Assembly: GCA_039707655.1 (NCBI GenBank)
Contig: CM077675.1
Coordinates: forward strand, 416,205,162 to 416,269,161
Reading direction: 5' to 3'
Length of the DNA: 64,000 nt
From: Elymus sibiricus
Lineage: Eukaryota > Streptophyta > Magnoliopsida > Poales > Poaceae
In this document: positions 35,275 to 46,209 of the stretch, piece by piece
Position numbering within the stretch: the first letter of the stretch is position 1
Layout: every line of letters starts with the position of its first letter
Notes under the pieces: model-generated
Seen by the model: only the letters and a program-made list of their open reading frames with translations
Databases searched by the model: none
What the model was told of the DNA's origin: nothing
Translations under genes and position numbers: made by a program

Positions 35275-36259
35275 GCCATCGGCTCTCATCAATGTACATA
35301 CTTCTAACATTGTATATACCACTTTTTATAATATAATAAAGCCGGCATCCCCATAATTCGGGGCCTCTGCCATTTTCATGCAACAGTTGATGGTGCAAAG
35401 AGTTGATTATTCATAAGGTCACTTGGGGGCTTCCAACCCACTGGGTTTAGCTTTCATACCCTCTTGACTAGCTTAAAAGCCATATTTGAGTTAAACCTGC
35501 CTGTTTGCAACTTGCTACTCCGCCAGGTGACCCGCCCAACGTTTGACAGTCAATCTTTTTCAAGACCCTGAACTTGTCAAAGTTAAAACGGTGGCTTATG
35601 TCACGAGAGAGCCGGCTTACAGAGAGCTAGGATAAACTCACCTATCTGTTGTAGTCTCTCCGCTATGTGGCCCGTTCGTACTCTTAACAATCAATCATTT
35701 TAAGACCCTGAAGTGGTTAATGCTAAAACGACGGATTTATGTCACGTGAGAGCCGGCTTATGGGATTTTGGGAACTCATGCCTAGCTTCTTTGAAGCAAA
35801 AATAAACTAGAGTTTTTCTCAAAAGTATAAACAAGAGTTGATCTCTTTGGGTTGTGCCTTCGAAGCCGCCTAAACAGTAACAAAAGATATACATATATTT
35901 TCTGCTTGTTATTTTGTAAGAGTTTTTCATGATAAGATTCTAAGTCTTTGGGTAATAGCTTATCCCGGCTTAGTATTGCTCATGGATTATAACCCACCAG
36001 TGGGTGTTGATGAATTGATACTGAGGCATATGATCATATCAAACCATTCATACTGTGGAAATTTTTTTGAAGCGCCAAAGTTGCCAGAATATGAGCTGAT
36101 AAAGTTCAAAACGTGCGGAAAGGCACGACACAGGCAATCCCGTTTTTACTACGGCTATTACAAGGCTCCAGAGAGCCCAAAATTTGTGGACTCAAGTTTT
36201 TCGCAAAAGTTATAACCCGACAGCTCAGCATGCCCGGGTTAACTTCATCCGAGGCCAGC
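35275..36259 (+). other. Non-coding Tat-2 region with a ~140-bp direct repeat
   Basis: 35531-35622 and 35671-35763 are diverged direct copies offset by 140 bp (shared aagaccctgaa, ttatgtcacg, agagccggctta). No gene is evident on either strand. 35975-36215 has a short open plus frame without features. Confidence 0.6.
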
Positions 36260-39200
36260 TCCTCGCTTAACTCATTGACGGGTCATCCTGCGCCGGGTCT
36301 TCGGTCTCCTGGATCTGAAGGTTGTCCACATCCCAGTTGCAATTAATTAAAGCTTCAAATTCGGCTTCGTCATGCAAGATTGGAGACGGGTCAACATCAG
36401 GGGCAAAGATGTGCTTATGGCGTTGGGGAGTCGTGTTTTTTGGCTCAAAAGTGGGCGCCCGGACTCGCACATTGTTGTCATCATAAGCCGCCTAATATGC
36501 TGTCAGATCAGCTTCGGCGGCCAGCCGGCTAGCTAATGCTCGCGATGCTTTCATGCAATGGACATAGTCTTCTTGAGTGAATTCTGACCCATCATCCTTC
36601 AGCTGTGGAAAGCCGCCACTCATCTCTTCTGGGTTAAGCTCGGGTGCGTAAGCCAACGCCCGGCTCAAAGCAGCTACTGCGCCTTTCCGGGCGGCTGATT
36701 TCTTCAGTTCTTCAATTGCTTGGGGATGGTGGAGAGGCACTTCAACACATCTTTGATAAGCTTTGGCGTCCCCTTCTTGCCCATGAAGGCCCTGATGGTG
36801 AAAAGGCTTCCAGCATACAACTGCTCAGTAAAGGCATATAAAGCCTTTAGCTTCAGTAAGCCGTCATCCGGAAGTTGGCGAGTTCGTTGGCCTACAAGCA
36901 GATCTATTTTGTAAGTCGCCGGGCGACTCTTTATAAGACTATTTAAAAAGAATGCCTATAGCATAATCAACAACACTTACCAAAGACAGCCTCAGTCATC
37001 CGAGCTACATGGCGTTTCAAGCTGGACAACTCTTCGGTAACGGGCTTAAGTCGGCCCTCGGCGTCTTCTGCACATTTGGTCAAGGCGGCTTGGTTAGCTT
37101 CAGCAGATTGTTTGTACGCCTCAAAATCCGTTTTGACCTTTTCCAGTTCTGTTGACGAGAGCCGCCACGTTGTATCAGCTTCAGTTCGGGCGTCTTGTTG
37201 CAACGCCAGGTTCTTCCTAAGGTCGGCCACACTAGACTCGGCCACTTGTAAAGCTTCCTGCACAATATAATTGTCAAAGTATAAATTTATCAAATTTAAG
37301 CCGCCAGCACGGTTTATAATGGAATTTGGGGGCGCTGAAGAAGGTTGTTACAAGTCTCAAGCAGATTCCAAGCAATATACTTGACACTTGGGGGCTAATG
37401 TGTATCAGTTCTTTCAAAGTCTACAATACAAACAAGACCCGAATCATCTTCACGAGGATAACCCGACTCTTGGGGGCTACACATTGCTCCTCAAGTTTAT
37501 ATGATCAGATCTACAACAAGTTCCGGCCCATTATTCGCATAATGACCCGACCCTTGGGGGCTACACTTGGTATTTTCTTTACCATACAGTAAGTGCCGGC
37601 TCATTATTCGTATAATGACCCGACCCTTTGGGGCTACACACTGATCTATTGAAATCTACATATTACTGAAGACCCCGACTTATCTTCAAGAAAATAGGCC
37701 GGCTCTTGGGGGCTATGTAAGGATATATGGAAGGCAAGGAAGTTTGAGTACCTCATATTTTTTCTTGATCATGCCAACTAAGTTGGCCTCCATGAACCCG
37801 GCTTGCGGCGAGGCGGCTTAGATAGCCAGAGTGCGGCTCATCGGCAGTAAGCTTCTCCAGATTGGGCAGATCAAGCTTAACCTTCTCCTTCTCAGGCGAA
37901 GGCGCCTCATCCTTACTAATGTGCTTGGTCAGCACGTTGGAAGAGGCAGGAGCTGTGTAAGATGTTCCGGTGATGGTAACCTCTTCTTCACGAGGAGTCA
38001 CATCTTCAACTGTTGGTAGAGGACTGGGCGGCTTAGGATCAGCCTCCGAATTAGCTTCAGGAATCACAATGTCAACATCCGCCGGCTCAGTAGGCTGGGG
38101 AGTTTCATCATGGGCGCCTTGGTCAGCTTCGGAGGGCTCGACTTGAACTTCAGGAGTGCTAAGTTTCGGGTTCTCTGGCTCTGGGATGTCAGGATTGGCA
38201 GTTGACCCGCTTAGTTTCCTCTTCTTGGCTTGTGCCCTGTGAACAAAAGGTTTCAGGATAAGATTATATGAGGATAAAAAGTTAGCAATCAATATTGGAT
38301 GCAGAGACGAAAGTTACCCTGGGTTGATAACAAGAGGTGGCAGCTTGGAAGCGGTTTAGTCGCCAGAGGAAGGAGGAGTATCCTGAAGACATTAAAGTTG
38401 AGCAGTATGATCAGTTTTATTGCATAAGGCTAGCAGGCAAAAGAAATACAGACAAAGTTATGAGTTACCTCGTTACGGCGTTTCCGCAGAGCCGGAGCGT
38501 CAGGTAAGCCGGCCACTAGATCTTCAGAGCCGCCGCTCCGGGTCTGACGCCTGGAGTCGTGTTGCTACTTCTTCAAAAGAAAATTGGGATCCAAGTGAGC
38601 AAGGGTTGTGAAAACTTTACTTTCCGGATGACCCGCCGTATTTTCTCTCTTGGCAAGGGTTCTGAGTCGGAGGAGATGGTAGTTACCTCTGCTGCGCCGG
38701 CTTGGCTTGTCTCCACGTCACCCTGAGAGGAGTCAGCATCAATAAGCTGCATAAAAAGAAGACTAAGGGAGTCAAGTTCTACCTCTGAGTCATCCAGCTC
38801 CAGCAACTCTTTGCTGGATTGTTTCTTTTTACGAGCCGGAGCCCGGGCCTTAGTTGCTTTGCTTTTCTTCTTCTTGGAGGTGGAGGCTGTGGTTATTCTC
38901 CTTTTCCAGAAGGGAGAGTCGGCCTATATATGTTTACAGAAAGATTAAATGAGGCATATGAAATGCAGTATTTAAAGGAAGAAGAGCGAAGGTTGAAGTA
39001 AAAAGGTTCACCTCAGGAGACGGGTTAAGAGCGTAAAAGGGATTTAACCCCGTCTTGTTGCAGACTTCTTGATGTTCTCACAACAATGATTTGACGATCA
39101 GGTCGAGGTCCTTGTCTGTTAGGGGCATCTGATTAAAGCACTGAGGATCATTCACCTCCCCAGTATATTCACACATTAAGCCGCATCGCCGGCTCAATGG

Positions 39201-39830
39201 TAAGATTCTCGAAGAAACAACGCCAGTCAGCCCATTAGCCAATAAGGCTCTAATCTTTGAAAATGTTGGAGCGTATTGGGCGCGCTCTATGGCAGACAGT
39301 CGGTCTGGGAGCTCGGTGGTGGTGCAGAGTCGGTAGGGACAATAACTCGGCAGTGGATTCTCTCCGGTCAGAGAAGTGTCTTTCCAATAAAACCAGGTAT
39401 GATTCCAGTCCTTGGGTGACTAGGTAGGGTCGCCGAGGGAAAGGAAACATCTCTCCGTCTCTGAATGGAAACACCACCAAGTTCAAGGCTTGGCCCATCA
39501 GCAATCTCTGTCTGGCGGTTGATGTAGAAGAAATCTCTGAAGAGGTCGACGGACGGCTCTTCTTGCAGATATGCTTCACAGAAAATTTGGAACTGGCACA
39601 AATTGGTAACAGAGTTGCGGCCAATGTCTTGAGGACGCAGCTTGTAGAAATGCAGGGCGTCCCGGAAAAACTTTGATCTGGGCGGTGAGAAGCCGCGGAA
39701 AAGATGGTCTGTGAAGACGATAACTTCCCCATCCTTGGGTTCGGGAGTGATTTCAGCACCTGGAACCTACCAATGAATGACGTCTTGAGCCAGCAAAACT
39801 CCCATGACCACGAAATCATTGAGAATCTCC
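36260..39830 (-). pseudogene. Antisense gene of Tat-2 (putative gypsy-type transposon domain)
   Basis: Coding-like blocks on the minus strand run from right to left with intron-like gaps. 39830-39368 carries a conserved block (FQIFCEAYLQEEPSVDLFRDFF, read over a frameshift), which I recognise as the plant gypsy-type transposon domain often annotated Transposase_28. 38806-38573 is acidic. 38292-37753 is 179 open codons, basic then acidic and proline-rich (KKRKLSG, TPQPTEPADVDIVIPEA). 37293-36967 is a coiled coil (VADLRKNLALQQDARTEADT). 36740-36492 and 36470-36267 are helical and acidic tails. Tat elements commonly have an antisense ORF here; its role is unknown. A TATA box for it lies at 40611-40622. 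Confidence 0.7.
37380..37705 (+). repeat. Five spaced copies of a G-rich cttgggggcta motif
   Basis: Copies lie near 37386, 37467, 37553, 37627 and 37697, spaced 70-86 bp. The flanking words gacccgacc and cattattcg(c/t)ataatgacc repeat too. The motif resembles the purine tract in front of the Tat-2 3' LTR. It falls in an intron-like gap of the antisense gene. Confidence 0.75.
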
Positions 39831-40610
39831 TCAGTAACCCTGGAGCCTACCCAGTCGCAAGAGGCGGGGGCTTTAGCCATGACGACGGGTTGAACACTGT
39901 GGAAGGACATGGATACGCGGCGGGTTAAGAAAGGCTGCATGACCAAAACAGCTACGGCTAAGACGGCAACGCCACTTGGCGGGTCATTATTTAGTTGTGA
40001 GCCGCCGTCAACTACAAGTAGGAAGCGAGTTATATTTGTCGGGGAGAGCCGGCAGCATGATGGCGGGTCAGACAGACAAGTGAATGTCAAAAACGTTGCT
40101 AAGTGTGGACAAACAAGTTCCACCAACTACGGCTGTAGTACAAGATCTACGGACGAGGATAAAAGGGAAAATATTTCCTAAACCTAAAAACGTACCGATG
40201 AGGAACAACCGTTCATATACAAATTCCAATGAAGGAACGATCTACACTGGATATGGAATACAGGTTAAGAGAAGCGCCGCGCGATTTAACCGTCGTTCCA
40301 GGGCCTAAAGGTACTTTCTTTCCAGTCAATGATGAACAATCCGAAGAACAGCGGTGAACTCGGAAGGAAAACCGGACGAACTAATGCGGATCTAAAGAGG
40401 GAAGAAGATGGAACCTGGAGGATGCAGAAGGTGCGGGCGCGCGCCGGCGAGTTCTGGTCACAGTCAGGCTGATGCAGCGGCCTGGCTGAAGAAGACGGCG
40501 TAGTCCGGTCGGTGCGGCGGAGCTCCGGTCGTGCGGGCGTCTAGAGGAAGAAGAAGAGAGGTGGCAGCGGGGGAAAATGAAAAGGATGGGACCCCCTCCC
40601 CCCGCCCGCG
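39831..40610 (-). other. Leader region of the Tat-2 antisense gene
   Basis: Between the TATA box and the first clear coding block the minus strand is pyrimidine-rich (cttcttcttcctct) near 40545-40560 and GC-rich, without a long frame, as expected for an untranslated leader. The precise start codon is not determined. Confidence 0.4.
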
Positions 40611-40622
40611 CCTATTTATAAG
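40611..40622 (-). promoter_or_regulatory. TATA box for the antisense gene of Tat-2
   Basis: The minus strand reads cttataaatagg, a strong plant TATA context, followed by a GC-rich and CT-rich leader. It lies about 280 bp inside the 3' LTR and faces pol. Confidence 0.55.
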
Positions 40623-40879
40623 GGGGATGGAACAACAACAGTCCAGCACAGGAATCGAGGATACAAAATGATGATTGACCAAGAAAACGCCACGATTCTC
40701 GGGTTGACTAGTTAATGCAAAGATCCGTTGTGATGTCATTAAGATCTTTTTGATTTACCAGAGGTGACGTCATCCATTTCTACATGGCGGGTCATGAAGG
40801 TTTCTTTCAGGACAGGTGATTATGAGGAATGCAAGACTCGCCAACCAGAAGACTTGAAGATTGACATGAACAGGTTCAA

Positions 40880-40896
40880 ATCAATCTGGGGCCTAA
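40880..40896 (+). promoter_or_regulatory. Polypurine tract region of Tat-2
   Basis: tcaatctggggcctaa directly precedes the 3' LTR start tgttgggg. The tract is short and interrupted. Confidence 0.55.
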
Positions 40897-41274
40897 TGTT
40901 GGGGATATAACCCCACAATGAGAGCCGCCCTTGTTGGGCCGGGTCATGAAGTTGGCGGCTTAGCAGTGAGGCCTTAAACGGGCAAGAAGAATAAGACATG
41001 GCCTGGAAGTGACTTGCCAGACGGGCCTGGCGGAGGCCCAGAGCCGGAAGGCAACGTGTGACGAGCTGCGTCAAGCGAATTCCGCTCCCTTGTAATCGAT
41101 ACCCAATCAATACAACTCAGAGTAGGACATAGGCTATTACCTCCTTCGAGAGGGGCCAAACCTGGGTAAACCTGTGTCTTTCGTCCCGACCAACCCCTTC
41201 GAGTTAACCGCTGTAGCGATGGCTTCACCCCTAAGTCCTTGCACTAGGACATCTGCCGTGATAAAACCATGACA
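40897..41274 (+). repeat. 3' LTR of Tat-2, internally deleted
   Basis: 378 bp against 548 bp in the 5' LTR. Sequence corresponding to about 28423-28599, including the TATA box, is missing. The flanks (aaggcaacgtgtgac, gtcaagcgaattcc) match closely. It is followed by the target duplication cagcg. Confidence 0.92.
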
Positions 41275-44200
41275 CAGCGTCAGCGCCGGCATGAGGTGAA
41301 CGCCACTATGCCCTCGGTCCCCCAGTTCATGCACTGGTCCGAGAAGCCGATCACCTGGAGCCGGGCGGACCACCTGGCCGTGATGCCGAACCCGGGTAGC
41401 CACGCCCTCATTTTTTACCCCACCATTGCCTCAGAGATGCTCACCTGCCAGTTTTCGTGGGTGCTGATCGACGGGGGCAGCAGCATCAACATCCTCTACG
41501 GCGACACGCTGCTCAAGCTCGGGCTCAAGGAGAAAGACCTGCAGCCGAGCCGGACAACTTTCCACGGCATCGTGCCGGGGCAATCCTGCTCCCCCATCGG
41601 CAAGATCTGGTTTGACGTCCTCTTCGGCAACAAGAGCCACTTCCGCCGCGAGCCGGTGTGGTTCGAGGTGGTGAACCTCAGCAGTCCCTACCACGCGTTG
41701 CTGGGCAGGCCCGCGCTCGTCAAATTCATGGCGGTCCCCCACTACGCCTACCTCAAGCTGAAGATGTCGGGTTCCAAGGGCATCATCACCATCGACGGCG
41801 ACTATAAGAAGTCAATCGAGTGCGCGCGCGATAGCAGCCGACTGGCCGAGGCATTGGTGATCGCGGAGGAGAAATGGTAGCTTGACCGGCTCATGGCCCT
41901 CGCCACCGAGCAGCCGGCCGTGCCGACTGCCCCATCCCAGCCGGCCAGCGAGGCGACGTTCCAGCCGTCCAAGGACACCAAGCAAGTGCTACTCGACCCG
42001 GCCAACCCCAGGAAGTGCGTCACCATCGGCGCCGACCTTAGCAACAAATAGGAAGGTGAGCTCGTCGACTTCCTCTGTGAGAATCGGGACATCTTTGCAT
42101 GGTCTCCCAAAGACATGCCGGGTGTTCCGAGGAAGTACGCCGAGCACAAACTTCACGTGCGGCCGGATGCGAAACCGGTCAAGCAACCGCTACGCCGCTT
42201 CTCCGAGGAGAAGCGGCACCGTATAGGAGAAGAGATCGCCCAGCTGCTCGGAGACGGTTTCATCATGGAAGTTTTCCACTCAGACTGGTTGGCTAACACG
42301 GTCCTGGTGCTGAAGAAAAACAAGACTTGGCACATGTGCATCGACTTCACCAGCCTGAACAAGGCGTGTCCCAAGGACCCTTTCGCCCTGCCCCGGATAG
42401 ATCAAGTGATCGACTCCACGGCCGGCTGCAATCTGCTATCCTTCCTGGACGCCTACTCCGGCTACCACCAGATCAAGCTGGATCCGGCCGACCGGCTGAA
42501 GACCTCCTTCATCACCCCCTTCGGAGCCTACTGTTACATCACCATGTCATTCGGCCTGAAGAACGCAGGCGCCACCTTCCAGCGCTGCATGCAGAAATGC
42601 CTCCAGCCCCAAATCGGCAGAAACGTCCACGTCTATATGGAGGACATTGTTGTCAAGACCAAGAAGCACTTCAGCCTCCTCGACGACCTCCGAGAAACCT
42701 TCTCCAACCTGCGCGAGTACAAGATCCGGCTCAACCCGGAGAAGTGTGTCTTCGGCGTGCCAGCCGGCCAACTTCTGGGCTTCTTCGTGTCTGCGCGTGG
42801 CATCGAGGCCAACCCAGAGAAGATCAAGGCCATCGAGTGCATGCACAAGCCGGCTCGGCTCCGCGACGTCCAGAAATTCGCCGGCTGCCTTGCCTAGCTC
42901 AGCCGGTTCATCAGCCGGCTCGGCGAGAACGCGTTGCCCCTCTACCAGCTCATGAAGAAGGCGACCAAGCTTGAGCCGGGCCATGACTCTATGAAGAAGC
43001 CAGCCAAATTCAAGTGGACCGACCGAGTGGACGAAGCATTCCGCGACCTCAAATGCGCCCTCTCCAGCGCGCCCCTATTGGCCGCGCTGACTGAGAAGGA
43101 GCCCATGCTCGCATACATAGCGGCAACCACGCGCGTGGTCAGCGTCGTCCTAGTGGTGGAGCGGCCCAAGGAAGGCAAGGCGCTACTGGTACAGCGCCCT
43201 GTCTACTACCTGAGCGAGGTCCTCTCCGCCTCCAAGCAGAACTACCCCCACTACCAGAAGATGTGCTACGGCGTGTACTTCGCTGCGAAGAAGGTGAAGC
43301 AGTATTTCCAGGAGCACACCATCACCGTGGTGAGCACAGCCCCGCTCGGGGAGATCATGAGCGGCCGAGACACCACCGGCCGGATTGCCAAGTGGGCCAT
43401 CGCGCTGGCCGACCATGACATCCGGTACGAGCTACGCACGACCATCAAATCACAGGCGGTGGCCGATTTCCTCGTCGACTGGGCCGAGACCCAGTTTGTG
43501 CCGTCGCCTCCAGATTCCACGCACTGGTGCATGCACATTGACGGCTCGAAGATGCGGTCCGGCTTGGGTGCCGGAATCGTCCTGTCGTCCCTTAAAGGAG
43601 ACCAACTCAAGTACGCGCTCCAGATCCACTTCGCCGCCTCCAACAACGTGGCCGAGTTTGAGGCGCTCGTCCACGGCCTCTGGCTCTCCAGAGAAATAGG
43701 CATCCGGCGTATCCCTTGCTTCGGCGACTCGGACCTCGTGGTGCAGCAAGTCTCTGGCGAGTGGGATGCCAGGGACACCAACATGGCCAGTTATCGACTC
43801 CTCGTCCAGCAGCTCACCGGCTCCTTCGAGGGCTGCGAGTTCCATCACGTCCCCAGAGCGGACAACGAGGCGGCGGACGCTCTGGCAAAAATCGGCTCCA
43901 CCCGCCAGGCCATCCCAGCCGGCGTCTCCCTCGAGCAACTGCGCAAGCCGTCGATCAGGCCATCCGCCGAGTCGGAATCCATCTTCGTGCCCACGGACCC
44001 CGCCGGCTCCTCCCCAGGCCCGGGGGCTCCGCCAGCTCCGTTGGCTCCGTCCGTCCCGCCGGCCTGCCCGGTTGCGACCGTTTCCGCCTCCGTGACGGCC
44101 GGTTCCGACCCTGTAGCCATCATGATGGCGGTGGACGCGCCCTCCACAGGCCTAGTCCCAGGGCCTAGCGAGCCGGATCCGGGGGCTGCAGCGATGTGCC

Positions 44201-45530
44201 TGGGGGCTCCGGCTGCCCCCGGCCCCCAGCCCAAGCCGGAACCGGCTCCCGTCTCGACACCGTCATGGGCCCAACCCATCCTAGCCTTCCTCCTGCGCGG
44301 CGAGCTCCCTCCGGACGAGGACGTGGCCTGGCAAATCCAGCGCCGGTCCCCCGCCTACGCCATCATCAACGGCAAGATGGTGCGGTGTAGCGCAACCGGC
44401 GTCTTCCAGCGCTGCGTCGAGTTGGAGAAAGGGCAAGAGATCCTCCGAGACATTCACCAAGGCAAGTGCGGTCACCATGCCGCCTCAAGGGCCCTGGTGG
44501 CCAAGGCGTTCCGCCACGATTTCTACTGGCCGACTGCCTTGGAAGAGGCGACGCAGCTCGTCGACAAGTGTGAGGGCAGCCAGCGCTTCAGCACGTAGAG
44601 CCAACTGCCGGCTACAGCCCTCAGAACCATTCCCCTCTCATGGCCTTTCGTCGTCTAGGGGCTCGACATGGTGGGGCCATTCAAGACCGCGCGAGGCGGC
44701 ATGACGCACCTGCTAGTAGCCGTCGACAAGTTCACCAAGTGGATCGAGGCCAGGCCCATCAAGAAGCTGGACAGCCCCACGGCCGTCCGATTCGTCAAAG
44801 ATATCACGGTCCGCTACGGAGTCCCCCACAACATCATCACCGACAACGGTACCAACTTCGCCAAGGGCGCGATGGCGATATTCTGCTCCAAGGAAGGCAT
44901 CCGGCTCGACCTCGCATCAGTTTCCCACCCGCAGTCGAACGTCCAGGCGGAAAGGGCAAACGGCCTGATCCTGGACGGCATCAAGCCCCAGCTCGTGGCG
45001 CCGCTCGTACGATCAGCCGGCTGCAAGATCGAAGAGCTGCCGGCCGTCCTGTGGAGCCTCAGAACTACGCCCAACCGGTCAACCGGCTTCACCCCTTTCT
45101 TCCTCGTGTGCGGGTTCGAGGCGAACATCCCCACGACATCGAGTTCGACTCGCCTCGTGTCACCTTGTACACGGAGGCGGACGCAAAAGAAGCAAGAGAA
45201 GACGGCGTCGACATACTCGAGGAGGCACACGAATTGGCCCTGAGTCAGACGGCCATCTACCAGCAGAAGCTCTGGCACTACAACAACAAGCGTATCCGCC
45301 CCCTTTCCTTCCGCGAAGGAGACATGGTGCTCAAACGGATCCAGCGAACCGCCGGCCAGCACAAGCTGTCCTCCCCATGGGAGGGCCCGTTCATCGTCAG
45401 CAAGGCACTGCACAACAGCGCGTACTATCTGATAGACGCCCAGAAGTCACAGAAGCGCAAGAGGGACGCCTCCGGCGAGGAGACGGAGTGCCCATGCAAC
45501 GCGGCGCTCCTCTGCCCATTTTACTGCTAA
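41275..45530 (+). pseudogene. pol: Protease and pol of Tat-1, broken by five TAG stops and a frameshift
   Basis: The frame continues from gag. The protease (VLIDGGSSINILYGD) is at 41460-41510. TAG stops follow at 41878, 42049, 42895, 44596 and 44656, all in one phase, and a frameshift near 45130 precedes the last part. Reverse transcriptase (42115-42897) has VYMED in place of the usual YVDD/YMDD, so a catalytic Asp is changed to Glu. A degenerate RNase H is followed by a second archaeal-type one (MHIDGSKMRSGLGAGIVL, FGDSDLVV). A long proline/alanine linker (about 43960-44270) leads to integrase, whose zinc finger reads KCEGSQRF with the second Cys replaced by Ser. Catalytic D-D-E residues (GLDMVGPF, TDNGTN, QAERANG) and a GPF motif are present. 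Confidence 0.9.
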
Positions 45531-46209
45531 AAACAACCAGTGTATGTATGTATCCCCCACCCTTTTGGGCCTAATGAATGTTGCGGGTGTCCCAAGCCAG
45601 CGCTTGGGGCATGCCTTTTCAATTCCGTCAAGTCATATCGCTCCTCGAGCAAGCTCCCGGGTCCGGATCCCCGGACCCGGGGGCTCGCCGGCTAGCCTAG
45701 CCTCCCCTCCCCAAAGCCGGTCAAGTAATGTGGGGTAAGCCAGCCCCTCCCTCCCCATCCAGCCACAGACCGGCTCCCAGCTGTCCGGCTATCGGGATCC
45801 TGGGACCAGAAACTTACCTCACACGAACGCCGCCTGCAAGGAGGTGACCGGCTCGGTCTAGCCACATCATTTACCGTTTCTAGACGGCCTCTACCGTTCT
45901 CGCCCTAGCTAAGCATCCCCTCAACCCTAAACCCCACGACCAACTCCCCTAAGGCAGACGCCTCGTTCCAGCCACAGACCGGCTCCTGGCTGTCCGGCTG
46001 GCAGGGCCGAAGCCAAAGGGGACGAAGTTTTGGCAATACAAGGGCCAAAGGGACAAAGAGTCACGGACGAGTCGGCACGCACAACCTTGTCATTCAGCAA
46101 GATTCAAAGCATAAATTTATACACAATAACATAAAGGCCCACGGCCACAGGTTCATTACATTAAACCCCAGTGGGTGGAACTGTAGACTAATCAAAATAA
46201 GTAGGAAAA
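45531..46209. other. Non-coding Tat-1 region after pol
   Basis: GC-rich sequence with the repeated words agccacagaccggctcc and gctgtccggct (near 45762-45790 and 45970-46000). I see no gene. Equivalent to 35275-36259 in Tat-2. Confidence 0.5.

Larger units (their letters stand above)
28257..41274 (+). mobile_element. Tat-2: complete Tat-lineage retrotransposon nested in Tat-1
   Basis: It is bounded by LTRs 28257-28804 and 40897-41274, both starting tgttggggatata and ending gaca. The 5-bp duplication cagcg (28252-28256 and 41275-41279) is perfect. Internally it has a primer site, gag, protease, reverse transcriptase, two RNase H domains, integrase, repeats, and an antisense gene with its own TATA box. 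Total length is about 13.0 kb. Stops and frameshifts in gag and pol make it inactive. Confidence 0.95.

Noticed and set aside
41431..42984. Minus-strand frames opposite Tat-1 pol
   Set aside because: GC-driven shadows of the well-supported plus-strand pol.
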